From NCBI RefSeq assembly GCF_017086445.1, contig NZ_CP070968.1, forward strand, positions 186,001-250,000: a stretch of 64,000 nucleotides of DNA, in the 5' to 3' direction. The notes beneath the pieces were generated by a model, which was not told the DNA's origin, searched no databases, and was given only the letters and a program-made list of their open reading frames with translations. The stretch is from Brevundimonas fontaquae. Lineage in GTDB: Bacteria; Pseudomonadota; Alphaproteobacteria; Caulobacterales; Caulobacteraceae. The position numbers and the translations under genes were made by a program. Positions within the stretch are counted from its first letter, which is position 1, and the number at the start of each line of letters is the position of its first letter. Below, piece after piece: positions 18,950 to 28,487 of this stretch.

Positions 18950-21900
18950 TCAATCGGCAGACGCCGGGACGGGCGCGGGCGTCGCATCCTGCTGACCCTG
19001 GCGAGCGCGATTGACGGCCAGCAGATCCGAGATCAGCTGGTTGGCGTTCAGGGTCGTGTCCAGCGTCAGATCGATCTGGGTGTTCGACGGCAACGGCAGT
19101 TTGCGATTCAGGAACTGGCGGCTGATCAGTTCGCCGATCGTCAGCCGAAGCTCCTGACGTTTGGGCGGATCGTGACGGCCGCGAATGTGGAACAGGACCG
19201 CCAGACGGCCGCCGTCCAGGCTGTTCACATCGGCGCTGAGCTGGTCGAAGGACAGATTTTCCATCGCCTGATAGGCCAGGTCCTCGACGACGTTCTCCGA
19301 CACCTCGCCGCCCCCGCCGCTGGCGGCGACATCGGTCAGGACGTCCCGCTTGATCGACAGGCGGCCCGGCTGGACCGCCTCCAGCTTGCCGGCGGTGATC
19401 TTGAGGCCGCGCTTGGGGTCCATGATGAAGGGCAGGCGGCCGGAGACGACGGCGTCCAGCTGAACCTTGTCGTCAAAGCCGGTGTCGGCGACGATATCGC
19501 CCAGCTGTACCCGGTCCAGCACGATCACGCCGCTGTAGGGCTGGGTCGCGTCCAGCGGGACGGTGAAGGGCTCGACCGAGACGGTCCCGCCGCCGGCGAC
19601 GACCTGTGCGCCGTCGATCAGCACCCCGGCCTCATTGACCGAGAAGGTCACATCCAGCGCCGTGACCGCCGTGCCGACGGCAAGGCTGTCGGCCGTCAGC
19701 TTCTGGTTCGGGGCGGTGATCAGGGGCGTCAGGCTGCTGAAGACGATGTCGCCGCGCAGGCCCTTCACGGCCCCGACCGGACTGACGAAATCCAGGCCTG
19801 GCGTGACCAGATGGCCGCTGGAGGTCGGTTCGGCGTCCTTGGTCCAGTCGAAACGCCCGTCGAAGCTCACGGCGCCCTCGACCGGCGACTGCAAGAAGTC
19901 CGCGGCGAGCGGGCTGAGCATCGCCGGCTGAAGCCCATGCTCGGCGAAGGTCACGTTCGGGGCGGTGATGACGATGCCGCCCGATCCGGTGCGGCCATCG
20001 TGCGCCAGGGTCAGGCGGCCGAGACCATAGGCGGCGGCCGCGCCCGTGCCCTTCAGATCGAATGCGCCGCTCCAACGTTCGTTGGCTAGCGTCGCAGATC
20101 CTGTCGCGGAAAGCGGTTCGAACCGTTCCGGCGTCAGGGCGTCGATCACGCGGGCGGCGGCCACATTGGCAGTCAGGCCGATGCCCGCCTTGGTCCCATC
20201 GACGGTGACACGGCCCGAGGCGTCGGCGAACCGCATGCCGAGGAATGGCGCCTGGGCCGAGACTTGGGCGAAGCCGCCCGCGACGCGCCAGACGCCGTCC
20301 TTCGACGTCAACAGCGGACCGCCCTGGGGACACAGCTTGCCGGCGACCTGATGGACGTCGTTCTCGTCCAACTCCAGCCGCTCGACGGTCAGGTCGACGC
20401 AGTCCGATGTCGCATAGGTCAGCCGGCCGGCGTTCAGGGCCAGGACGCCGCGCGTCCGGGCGTCGATGCCGCGCGCCAGATCGAAATCCAGTCGGGCGCG
20501 ACCGTCCAGCGTCGCTTCGAACCCGCCTTCGGTCAGGCGCCAGTTCGGGATCGCGACGGACATTTCCGGCAGGCCCTTGCCGCGCGTTGCAGTCAGGGTC
20601 AGCGCCCCGCCGCCCAGCCGCCCCGGCTCGGCCTGATAGGCGCCGCCCTGACCCTGGGCCACCGTCAGGACGCCGCCGTTGGCGGGCGTCAGGGTCACGG
20701 GACGCGACAGGGAAACGGTCGTGCCGGCCGCGCCCGTGGCGAAGCGGATGGCGGGCGCGTTCAGGGCGAAGCGTCCCAGCGCACGCTTCATCTCGGCCAA
20801 CTCGGCGATGTCATCGGGACCGACCGCGCCGAACAGGGGCCAGGCGCCGTCGGCGGCGCGCAGCGATCCGTTCGCCGCGATCTGAACCCCGCCGTCGCTG
20901 ACCACGTCCAGATCCAGGTCGGCGCGGCCGCGCTTCAGCGCCAGGTCGCCGAAACCGAAACGGTCGAAGGTCGCGCTCAAAGGGCCTGTCGCCTCGAAGG
21001 CCACATCCTTGCCGCCCAAGGCTAGGTCGCGCGACGTCAACGACAATCCGCCGATTGTCGTCTGACCCGTCCGTCCCGAACCGGCGGTCAGGGCCAGCGG
21101 CCCCTGCACGCGCCAGCGCACGGCGTCGTCGCGCGACACCATCAGCTTGCCGCGCGTCGCCGTCGCGGCGACATCGGCGATGCGCAGGTCCGCGCCCTCG
21201 ACGGCCGTCGCCTTCAGCGCGGTCGTGACATCGCCGTCCAGCCGGAAGGTTTCGATCCAGCCGGAGACGACGCCGTCGAACCGGGCGGCGACATCGGCGC
21301 TGCGGGCGCTGAGCGTCGGGGTTCCCAGGCGCTCGCCCGTCAGGCGGGCGTCCAGAACCGCCCGGCCGTCGCCGCGCCGCGTCTTCAGATCCGGATAGGG
21401 CAGATCGCCGGTCAGGGTCAGCGCAGCCCCCTGCCCTCGCGCGGCCGGTGTCGCGAAGCTGTCGGCCGCGGCCGACAGCTTGATCGCCATCCGGTCGCCG
21501 GTCGTAATCAGGTCCAGCAGGCCGGACAGCCCTTGGGCCTCCGTTTCGCCGCTCTTCAGCGCGGCCTTCGGCAGGCGCGCCGCCAGCCGCATCAGCTTGC
21601 CGTCGTCGATCCGGGCGTCAGCCAGCAGATCGACCGGCCCGTATTCCGTATTCAACCGCCCGCGGCCGCCCTCGACGATGACCAGGGGTCCGCGCGAATC
21701 CGGGCGCGGCGGTCCGCCGGTGAACTCCTTGATCAGCGGGTCCAGCGAGCCGAACGACAGCTTTCCGCCCTTCCAGCTGGCCCGGACGACCGGTCGCACC
21801 AGACGAATGCGGCTGGGGGTCACGCCCAGGCCGGACCTGGACCACGGCAGGGCGACGGCGTAATCGACCTCGGCCCGCTCGACCACGACATCCGGGTTCT

Positions 21901-22168
21901 TCGGATCGCCGATGCGGATGCGGCCGACGAAGCCGTCGATCTCGATCCGCTCCACCTCGACATCGGCCGGGATCCCACGCTGGTCCAGCCAGCCGACGAG
22001 GACGTTGCGCGCCACCGCGCGGCGATTGAGATAGATCAGGGCCGCCACCACGCCGACCAGCAGCGCCAGGATCAGAGCCCCAACGGCGACGGCGCGCAGG
22101 ACGCGACTGGTCTTAGCCTGCGGCTTTGGCTTTGGCTTTGGCTCGGGCTTGGACGGTGTGTCGGTCAA
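18950..22168 (-). CDS. ydbH: YdbH family AsmA-like inter-membrane phospholipid transport protein
   Basis: A 1072-residue inner-membrane-anchored periplasmic protein: a Lys-Pro repeat tail (residues 1-20), one transmembrane helix (about 25-48), then a very long run of beta-strand repeats typical of AsmA-like groove proteins, and the YdbH C-terminal domain (PGRLSIKRDVLTDVAASG to LTIGELISRQFLNRKLPLPS). In E. coli YdbH, TamB and YhdP act redundantly to carry phospholipids across the periplasm. It is about 190 residues longer than the E. coli protein. It is first in the operon with ynbE and ydbL. The Lys-Pro codons form an imperfect short tandem repeat near 22125-22143. Confidence 0.9.
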   Translation of the reverse strand: MTDTPSKPEPKPKPKPQAKTSRVLRAVAVGALILALLVGVVAALIYLNRRAVARNVLVGWLDQRGIPADVEVERIEIDGFVGRIRIGDPKNPDVVVERAEVDYAVALPWSRSGLGVTPSRIRLVRPVVRASWKGGKLSFGSLDPLIKEFTGGPPRPDSRGPLVIVEGGRGRLNTEYGPVDLLADARIDDGKLMRLAARLPKAALKSGETEAQGLSGLLDLITTGDRMAIKLSAAADSFATPAARGQGAALTLTGDLPYPDLKTRRGDGRAVLDARLTGERLGTPTLSARSADVAARFDGVVSGWIETFRLDGDVTTALKATAVEGADLRIADVAATATRGKLMVSRDDAVRWRVQGPLALTAGSGRTGQTTIGGLSLTSRDLALGGKDVAFEATGPLSATFDRFGFGDLALKRGRADLDLDVVSDGGVQIAANGSLRAADGAWPLFGAVGPDDIAELAEMKRALGRFALNAPAIRFATGAAGTTVSLSRPVTLTPANGGVLTVAQGQGGAYQAEPGRLGGGALTLTATRGKGLPEMSVAIPNWRLTEGGFEATLDGRARLDFDLARGIDARTRGVLALNAGRLTYATSDCVDLTVERLELDENDVHQVAGKLCPQGGPLLTSKDGVWRVAGGFAQVSAQAPFLGMRFADASGRVTVDGTKAGIGLTANVAAARVIDALTPERFEPLSATGSATLANERWSGAFDLKGTGAAAAYGLGRLTLAHDGRTGSGGIVITAPNVTFAEHGLQPAMLSPLAADFLQSPVEGAVSFDGRFDWTKDAEPTSSGHLVTPGLDFVSPVGAVKGLRGDIVFSSLTPLITAPNQKLTADSLAVGTAVTALDVTFSVNEAGVLIDGAQVVAGGGTVSVEPFTVPLDATQPYSGVIVLDRVQLGDIVADTGFDDKVQLDAVVSGRLPFIMDPKRGLKITAGKLEAVQPGRLSIKRDVLTDVAASGGGGEVSENVVEDLAYQAMENLSFDQLSADVNSLDGGRLAVLFHIRGRHDPPKRQELRLTIGELISRQFLNRKLPLPSNTQIDLTLDTTLNANQLISDLLAVNRARQGQQDATPAPVPASAD

Positions 22169-22486
22169 ACGGATCGATCGCGTGATTGAAACAGCGGGCC
22201 GCCCACCTTGGTCATCCTTGTCTTCAGCACAAGATCAAAGCGTGACGGTCGGCTTTCGGCGCCCGCTTCCTGCCGGTCAAGCTGGGCCAGATAACGGCGA
22301 ATCGCCCGGTCAAGATCCCTGCGCCGTCGAGCTTTGTCTGACGCACGTTAACCGTTTGTAACGGTCTGCTTTCCAAAATGAGACAAGCACGGTATAGGAC
22401 CGCCTTCGCGCCACGGGCGATACGGCGCGATCTTCGAGAACGAGTAAAGCTTTGGCGCCGAAGGCGTCGCAATACGACGGGGACCG
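22169..22486. promoter_or_regulatory. Divergent intergenic region between ydbH and the M23 peptidase gene
   Basis: The 318-bp gap must hold the promoters of the leftward ydbH operon and the rightward peptidase gene. A small dyad ACCGTT-TGT-AACGGT lies at 22351-22365 and may be an operator or part of a hairpin. No convincing gene or RNA family is visible. GGGGA lies a few bases before the peptidase ATG. Confidence 0.5.
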
Positions 22487-23842
22487 ATGGCTCAGTTCGA
22501 CCCACGCCGCCAGCCGACGCGGCTCGCGCCGCACATGCTTACGGCGGCAGCTGCAATCTCGGTGGCGATGCTCGCCGGTCGAGCCTATCAACCCGCTCAG
22601 GCGGAAGAAGTTCCCGCGCTGACCTCGACGCAGATGGCGGCCATGGAAGCCCAGGCCTTCGCCGCTGCGAACGCGCCCGCCGGAATGACGGCGCCCGAGG
22701 CCGTCAACGTCCAGATCCGCCGCGGCGAAACCTTCGAGCAGGCCGTGCGCCGCACGGGAGTCGCCCCCGAAGAAGCCAGCGCGGTCGCCGCCACCGTCGC
22801 CAACGCCTTTGACCTGGCCGACCTGCGCGCCGGACTGAAATTCGAGACCGCCATCGCCAAGCCGCGCGACGGCCGCGGCGACGCCCGCCTGATCGGCCTG
22901 ACCATGCGCACCGGCCCGGCGTCGCAGCTGACGGTGTCGCGCAGCTTCGACGGCGCCCTGCGCCTGCGCTCGCTGGAAGAAAAGGTCACCCACGAGACGG
23001 TCGTCCTGAAGGGCGATGTCGAGCGCAGCCTGTCCGCCAGCGCGCGTGAACTGGGCGCCACGGCCTCTATCGTCCGTTCGGCCAGCCGCCTGTTCGCCAC
23101 CAAGTTCGACATGCAGCGCGACATTCGCGCCACAGACGAGTTCACCATGGTCTTCGACCGTGAAGTGACCGAGGCCGGCCGCACGGTTGACGTGGGCGAC
23201 CTGATGTACGCCGAACTGCGCGGCGTGACCTTCTACCGCTTCAAGCCCGCCGGCGCGAAGGAGGCCCAGTTCTTCGACTCGAACGGCAAGAACCTGCGCT
23301 CGGCCATGATGCGCACGCCGCTGCAGAGCTTCCGCCGCGTGTCGTCCAACTTCGGCTTCCGCACCCACCCGATCTCGGGCTACAAGAAGATGCACCAGGG
23401 CATCGACTTCGCCGCCGGAACCGGCACGCCGGTCGTGGCCCCCGCCGATGGCGTGGTGGTCGAGGCGCGCCGCTGGGGCGGTTACGGCAACTGGCTGCGC
23501 ATCCGCCACAACAACGGACTGGAAAGCGGCTATGGCCACCTGTCGCGCTATGGCTCGGGCATCCGCGCCGGCCAGCGGGTCAGCCAGGGTCAGATCGTCG
23601 CCTACGTCGGCTCGACCGGCGCCTCGACCGGTCCGCACCTTCACTATGAGCTGTGGCGCGGCGGCCAGCGGATCAATCCCGCCGGCGTGCGCACCCAGGA
23701 AGGCACCGAATTGGCCGGCGCCGACCTGACCGCCTTCCGCGCCGAAAAGGCCCGCATCGACCGCATCATCGCTTCGGGCGGTCAAAAGCGCCCGGCCGTG
23801 CAGCAGGCCTCTGCCGAAGGTCTGCGGCCCGCCCGCGTCTGA
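22487..23842 (+). CDS. M23 family metallopeptidase (murein endopeptidase or amidase activator type)
   Basis: A 451-residue envelope protein. An N-terminal hydrophobic segment (about residues 17-33) ending near AQAEE looks like a signal peptide. The middle (about 70-290) contains an RRGETFEQAVRR segment reminiscent of LysM-like or OapA-like cell-wall-binding regions. The C-terminal LytM/M23 domain (about 300-410) has zinc ligands in HQGIDF and HLHYE, with all expected residues present, so it is probably an active D,D-endopeptidase cutting peptidoglycan cross-links. It has its own promoter region and is convergent with the TadG-like gene (14-bp gap). Confidence 0.9.
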   Translation: MAQFDPRRQPTRLAPHMLTAAAAISVAMLAGRAYQPAQAEEVPALTSTQMAAMEAQAFAAANAPAGMTAPEAVNVQIRRGETFEQAVRRTGVAPEEASAVAATVANAFDLADLRAGLKFETAIAKPRDGRGDARLIGLTMRTGPASQLTVSRSFDGALRLRSLEEKVTHETVVLKGDVERSLSASARELGATASIVRSASRLFATKFDMQRDIRATDEFTMVFDREVTEAGRTVDVGDLMYAELRGVTFYRFKPAGAKEAQFFDSNGKNLRSAMMRTPLQSFRRVSSNFGFRTHPISGYKKMHQGIDFAAGTGTPVVAPADGVVVEARRWGGYGNWLRIRHNNGLESGYGHLSRYGSGIRAGQRVSQGQIVAYVGSTGASTGPHLHYELWRGGQRINPAGVRTQEGTELAGADLTAFRAEKARIDRIIASGGQKRPAVQQASAEGLRPARV

Positions 23843-23856
23843 TCCGGCAAAGGCCG

Positions 23857-25533
23857 TCAGCCGACCAGACGCGGCGTCGCGCGCCGCGGATCCGGGCAGG
23901 ACAGGCCGTGCACCGTCACATCGGCCTCGCCCAGCTTCAGGCCCAAAAGGTCCAGCACGGGATTGAGCGCGCCGTCCAGCACCGGCCCCAGCGGCTCCAG
24001 CAGCTGACCTAACGCCTTGGTCAGGTCGCCGAGCCCCAGGCCCAGGCCGATCACGTTCACATCCACGTCCAACCGCCCCAGCAGGCTGGCGACCGCGCCG
24101 CTGGCGAAGCCGCGCGAGGCCATGGTCTTGGCGCGCTGATTGTCGATGTCGTCCGCGTCGAACCTGAGCGATCTGAAGCCGGCGTCCGCCGCCTCGACAT
24201 CCGCCTTGCCGGTAATGCTGACCAGGCCCAGGACCGACAACAGGGTCGCGCGCTGAGGCGCCAACGGGCTTTTGAAGTCGCCCAGCCTGCCCTCGTCCAC
24301 CACACCGATCGATGCGCGCGCCAGGCCCGGCCGCACATCGACCTCAACCTCGCGCGCCGGATCGCAGGACAGCGACTTCAGTCGCGCCTCGGACGCCGCC
24401 AGTTCGATCAGAATCGGCAGCTCAACCCGCGCCAGACCCGACAGGGATTGCGCCGTCCTGGCCCGCACATAGAGCCGGGCCTGGGCTGTGCGGATAATCG
24501 GTTGGCCGTCGGCCGTCACCGTCAGCCAGGGCGAGCGATTCGGCCGTTCGCCGATCGCCAGCCTGGTCTTCAGATCGGCCAGGCCCGCCGGGACGCCCAG
24601 GTTCAGCGCGATCTGCCGATCCCCACCCCCGACCTCCAGCATGCCCATGACCAGATCCATGGCCGAGACCGAGGCGTCCAGCCCCTCGCGGATCCCGTCC
24701 GGCGCGCGCGCCTCCAACCCGATCAGGTCGCCCAGCCTGACCTTCGTTCCGACCGAGGCCGAGGCCAGCTTGCCCAGCGCCCCGCCGTCCTGGCCACCCG
24801 CCACCCGCTCCAGCACCCTCAACGCACGGCCGGCGTCGACCTGGGTCGCCAGAAGCCGGTCATAGTCGCCAACTTGGACGCCCAGATCGGTCGCCAGGGC
24901 GTCGGTGAACTCAAGCAGATTGATGTCCAGATCGATCAGGCGACGATAGTCCATGACGCTGAGCGACACCTTGGACCCGGTCAGGCCGCCGATCAGTTGG
25001 TTGGCCACGCCGTCGTCCAGCCGCGCCAGCCGCGAGCCGATGGAGATCATGGCCTTCGGCGTCTCTCCCCCGATCGTCGCCGTGGCGCGGCGTGTGACGC
25101 GCACCAGATCTCTCCCCAGCAAGAGATGGGTGAAGAACATCGGCGCGCGGCTGGCGACCTCGACCCGCGCGGCGTTCGGCGTCGCCCCGCCCGGCGCGAA
25201 CCGGTCGTTGCGCACCTTGGTCGGATCGGGCGAATAGACCCCCAAGGCCGTCGCCACCGTGACCGAGACGTCGGGCGCGACATTGGCCTCGACCGTCGCC
25301 AGGGCCGCGCGAGCGACCGCACCTTCTCCCTGCGCCAGATTTCGCACCGCCGACAGCGCCGCCAGATCGGCTGCGCCCTGGACGCGACGCGTATGCAGAA
25401 CCAGAACCCCCAGGTCGATCACCGCCGCCGTGAACAGACACAACAGACCGCCCGCGACCGCCGCGATCACCGCCACCGCCCCACGACGTTCAGCGCTGAA
25501 CTGGACCAGCAGACGAGGCAGGCGGGCGTTCAT
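23857..25533 (-). CDS. TadG-like pilus/secretion-associated membrane protein
   Basis: A 558-residue protein with the TadG-type N-terminus: a positively charged start, a stretch RRGAVAVIAAVAGGLLCLFTAAVIDLGVLVL (one transmembrane helix, residues about 16-47) and the following QGAADLAALSAVRNL. This class has a Flp-type prepilin-like N-terminus with a large periplasmic part; many are linked to tight-adherence pili. The long remainder (about 150-540) is repetitive in Leu, Gly and Asp and not obviously a vWA domain. It overlaps the TadE-like gene by 4 bp, so the two are translationally coupled. No other tad genes (ATPase, TadB/C, RcpA) are in the window. Confidence 0.78.
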   Translation of the reverse strand: MNARLPRLLVQFSAERRGAVAVIAAVAGGLLCLFTAAVIDLGVLVLHTRRVQGAADLAALSAVRNLAQGEGAVARAALATVEANVAPDVSVTVATALGVYSPDPTKVRNDRFAPGGATPNAARVEVASRAPMFFTHLLLGRDLVRVTRRATATIGGETPKAMISIGSRLARLDDGVANQLIGGLTGSKVSLSVMDYRRLIDLDINLLEFTDALATDLGVQVGDYDRLLATQVDAGRALRVLERVAGGQDGGALGKLASASVGTKVRLGDLIGLEARAPDGIREGLDASVSAMDLVMGMLEVGGGDRQIALNLGVPAGLADLKTRLAIGERPNRSPWLTVTADGQPIIRTAQARLYVRARTAQSLSGLARVELPILIELAASEARLKSLSCDPAREVEVDVRPGLARASIGVVDEGRLGDFKSPLAPQRATLLSVLGLVSITGKADVEAADAGFRSLRFDADDIDNQRAKTMASRGFASGAVASLLGRLDVDVNVIGLGLGLGDLTKALGQLLEPLGPVLDGALNPVLDLLGLKLGEADVTVHGLSCPDPRRATPRLVG

Positions 25534-25958
25534 GAAGGGTCACCTACATGGATGACCGCAGAACGCCGAATAACGGAGGGCGGACGGGGCAACATCCCAC
25601 CCAGCGCCATGACCAGGCTGTCGCTGGCGTCATAGACCACGACCACCCGCAAACGTCCTGAATCCTCGGTCACCTCGATGGTCGTGTGTTCCGGCTTCAG
25701 GGCCACGCCCTGAACGGCGTGGTTCACCTCGCGCCGGGCCAAGCCGTCGCGCTCAGCCGCATCCAGTCCCCCGATGGCCGCCCTCGCGCCCTCGGACGCC
25801 AGGGCCTGAACCGACTGGGCCATCAAGAACCAGCCGCCATAGACGACGATGCCGATCAGCAGCAGGACCAGGATCGGCCCCACCAACGCAAACTCCACCG
25901 CCGCCACGCCCTCGCGCCCGCGTCGCCTTGCAGAAGGAATGGTTCCGAACGTCCGCAT
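25530..25958 (-). CDS. TadE-like pseudopilin
   Basis: A 142-residue protein with the TadE signature: Arg-rich start, then REGVAAVEFALVGPILVLLLIGIVVYGGW (residues about 15-44), where the Glu after AAVEF matches the prepilin-like Glu+5 position, and an extracytoplasmic tail. TadE-like minor pilins are processed by a prepilin peptidase and assist Flp pilus assembly. It overlaps the TadG-like gene by 4 bp and starts 43 bp after the GT2 gene, so it may be co-transcribed with the polysaccharide-type operon upstream. Confidence 0.84.
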   Translation of the reverse strand: MRTFGTIPSARRRGREGVAAVEFALVGPILVLLLIGIVVYGGWFLMAQSVQALASEGARAAIGGLDAAERDGLARREVNHAVQGVALKPEHTTIEVTEDSGRLRVVVVYDASDSLVMALGGMLPRPPSVIRRSAVIHVGDPS

Positions 25959-26001
25959 GCCAACCTCACGATTGCTCGCATGGGTTGTATATCAGGCGCG
26001 G

Positions 26002-27435
26002 TTAAGCGTTCGTGTGGCCGGGTGCAGGCAGGCGTTTGAAGCCTTTTCGGGTCATGGCGCCCCAGGACTGGGTCTTGCGCAGGAACTGCCAAGTCCCGTG
26101 CAGGCGCCACAGATTGTTGATCTGGCGGTAGCCGAAGTTCTCCACCACGGCGACGATCGCCAAGATGACGAGGTGGCGGACCTTCGGGAAGCGCCGCAGT
26201 TCGCTTTCTTCTAGGGCCAGCGCCCCGACCGATATCACGACGCCGAAGGTGAAGCTGACAGCCAAGAAGGCCAGCAGATATTCCACCGACAGCAGCCCCA
26301 GCGTCCACAGCACGGGGATCAGGATATAGCCGATCATCTCGATGACAGGGCCGATGACATCCACAAAGAGGATGTGCCCGAAGCCGACGACCCCGACCCG
26401 TCCGAAGCCCGGTCGCCACATCATGTCGCCGTGGCGCTGGAAGGTCTCCAGCGCGCCGCGGTGCCAGCGAGCCCGCTGACGGCCCAGAACGCTGAGGCTT
26501 TCCGGCGCTTCGGTCCAGCAGACGGGCTCGGGAATGAAGGCGACGCGGTAGGGTCGCTTCTGCGATCGCATCAGCCGATGAAGCTTGACGACCAGCTCCA
26601 TATCCTCACCCACCGTGCCGTGGGTGTAGCCCCCGACCTCAAGCACCGCGGAGCGGCGGAACAGGCCGAACGCGCCCGAGATGATCGTCAGGGTGCCGAT
26701 CCGGCTCCAGGCCAGGCGAGCCATCAGGAAGGCCCGCAGATATTCGACTGTCTGCAACAGCGCCAACGGATTGGTCGGCAGGCCGATCTCGACGACGCGC
26801 CCATGATCGATGCGGCAGCCATTGGCGATGCGCACTGTTCCTCCGACGGCGACGGTCCGCACCGGATCGTCGACGAATGGCCGCACCGCCCGCAGCAGGG
26901 CGTCAGGCTCGAGCAGGGAGTCGGCGTCCATCGAGCAGACGATCGGGGCTCGCGCCACATTGATACCGGCGTTCAAGGCGTCGGCCTTGCCGCCATTCTG
27001 CTTGTCCACGACGACGAGCCGCGGCTGGCTCGGCGTCCCCCATATGCCGCGGATCGGTTGGTGGCCGATCTTCAGATCGTGGGCCCGCTCAATCGGCGCG
27101 AGCTCGAAGGCGTCGATCAGAACCGCCAAGGTCTCGTCCGCAGAGCCGTCGTTGATCACGACGATCTCGAAGTTCGGATATTGCAGCGCCAGAAGCGACC
27201 GCACGCTTTCGACGATGGTCAGGGCTTCATTATAGGCCGGCGCCAAGAGGGCGATGGGCGGCGAGGCCTCGGCGTAACGGCGCCAGAGCACGCCGACCGC
27301 CGGGGTCGAAGGGGTCTCGATCAGCGACGCCGCAGCAAGGACGAGCTGCAGCATGTAGATCACGTTCTGGAACAAGCCCGCCGCGATCACGAACAGCGCC
27401 ACGAACGCGGCGATGGCTTCGATCGTCTCGTTCAT
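26002..27435 (-). CDS. Processive family 2 glycosyltransferase, polysaccharide synthase
   Basis: A 477-residue inner-membrane synthase related to poly-N-acetylglucosamine, hyaluronan and YaiP-type enzymes. One transmembrane helix (about residues 8-33) precedes the cytosolic GT-A domain. Its motifs are all present: first Asp in VINDGSADET, DxD in CSMDADSLLEP, the base motif GEDMELV and the product-binding RQRARW. Three or four transmembrane helices follow (about 330-430). It has no PilZ domain. It overlaps the HEAT-repeat gene by 4 bp (ATGA) and is downstream of a YaiO-like outer-membrane barrel gene, so the product is probably an exported polysaccharide; the sugar is unknown. Confidence 0.88.
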   Translation of the reverse strand: MNETIEAIAAFVALFVIAAGLFQNVIYMLQLVLAAASLIETPSTPAVGVLWRRYAEASPPIALLAPAYNEALTIVESVRSLLALQYPNFEIVVINDGSADETLAVLIDAFELAPIERAHDLKIGHQPIRGIWGTPSQPRLVVVDKQNGGKADALNAGINVARAPIVCSMDADSLLEPDALLRAVRPFVDDPVRTVAVGGTVRIANGCRIDHGRVVEIGLPTNPLALLQTVEYLRAFLMARLAWSRIGTLTIISGAFGLFRRSAVLEVGGYTHGTVGEDMELVVKLHRLMRSQKRPYRVAFIPEPVCWTEAPESLSVLGRQRARWHRGALETFQRHGDMMWRPGFGRVGVVGFGHILFVDVIGPVIEMIGYILIPVLWTLGLLSVEYLLAFLAVSFTFGVVISVGALALEESELRRFPKVRHLVILAIVAVVENFGYRQINNLWRLHGTWQFLRKTQSWGAMTRKGFKRLPAPGHTNA

Positions 27436-28487
27436 GACGGGGCGACGCCAAGAACGGGCTCTGGCAGGAGCCTCGATGGCGTCAGGTCGAGGGGAACCGG
27501 CCCGATGGAGTGTTCAGGTTTGGGAAGCGGTAGGCCCAGCGTCTGCAGCGCCTCGGTCGCGCGAAACCGCACCCACCATTCGGCGTCGTTCAGGCAAGCC
27601 GTCAGCGACGGCGCCAATGCGCGGGCGCCCAGTTTGGCGGCGGTGGCGCAGGCTTCGGCGCGCACGTCCCAGGCGGGATCATGCAAAGCCGCCTCGACGG
27701 CCGCCGACGCAGCGGGATGCGCCAATTGACCGATTCCTCTGACGGCGGCGAGCCGGAGCGCGACATTGGGATCGCTTGTGGCGTCGATCAGGGCGGGCAG
27801 ACAGCTATAGGCGCCGCTTCCGGCCAGCGCCTCGGCCAAGACGGCCCGCAAGGTCGGCGACCGGTCCGGGCTGTTGAAGACGGCGAGGGCCGCATCAGGA
27901 TCGGCGCTGGCCAGACGGCGGAGGATGGGAAGGTATTGCAGGGATTCAGTCTCCCCCCGCTTTTCCAGGTCCACGACAACCGCCTCGATGGACGGCGCCG
28001 CGTCGATTTCGATCAGACTGCGAATGGCGGCGATCCGCACCTCCCCGTCCCGCGAGGCCATATACAGCGATGACAGGGCTGCTGTTGTGGCTTGCGATGG
28101 GAATGCGGCCAGAGCTTCGGCCGCCGCCAGCCTGCCGGTGCGGCTGCCCCGATTCAACCGATCACGCAGCGTCGCATCGACCTGCAGACGCGTGAGCGCC
28201 GCCACGAGGCGTTCTCGTTCCGCCCCCCTAACGAGGCCCATCACCTCCAGCAAGGACTCTGCAAGCAGTCGCGCCTGGTGCTGATAGTCGCGCAGACGGG
28301 CTTCCCCCTCGGCATCGCCGCCCATGATCTGCAGATAGGCGCGCGAAACCGACTTGCGACGCTCGGCGCGATTGGCCTGGGACCGTTCGCGAAACAGTCG
28401 GCTCAGGATCAGCCAGCTCATCCATGCCAGCGCCGCCGCCATCAGCAGCAGCGACGTCGTCCAGAGCTGGCCGAGAAGGGCCGTCAT
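27432..28487 (-). CDS. Membrane-anchored HEAT-repeat protein
   Basis: A 351-residue protein with one N-terminal transmembrane helix (about residues 7-29), a charged juxtamembrane segment, and a C-terminal array of roughly six to seven HEAT-like helical repeats (about 95-325), for example AAVRGIGQLAHPAASAAVEAALHD and ATEALQTLG. HEAT arrays act as protein-binding scaffolds. Placed between the outer-membrane barrel gene and the GT2 synthase gene, with 1-bp and 4-bp overlaps, it is probably the adaptor of the complex, perhaps facing the cytosol near the synthase. This role is inferred from context; I know of no characterised protein with it. Confidence 0.8.
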   Translation of the reverse strand: MTALLGQLWTTSLLLMAAALAWMSWLILSRLFRERSQANRAERRKSVSRAYLQIMGGDAEGEARLRDYQHQARLLAESLLEVMGLVRGAERERLVAALTRLQVDATLRDRLNRGSRTGRLAAAEALAAFPSQATTAALSSLYMASRDGEVRIAAIRSLIEIDAAPSIEAVVVDLEKRGETESLQYLPILRRLASADPDAALAVFNSPDRSPTLRAVLAEALAGSGAYSCLPALIDATSDPNVALRLAAVRGIGQLAHPAASAAVEAALHDPAWDVRAEACATAAKLGARALAPSLTACLNDAEWWVRFRATEALQTLGLPLPKPEHSIGPVPLDLTPSRLLPEPVLGVAPS

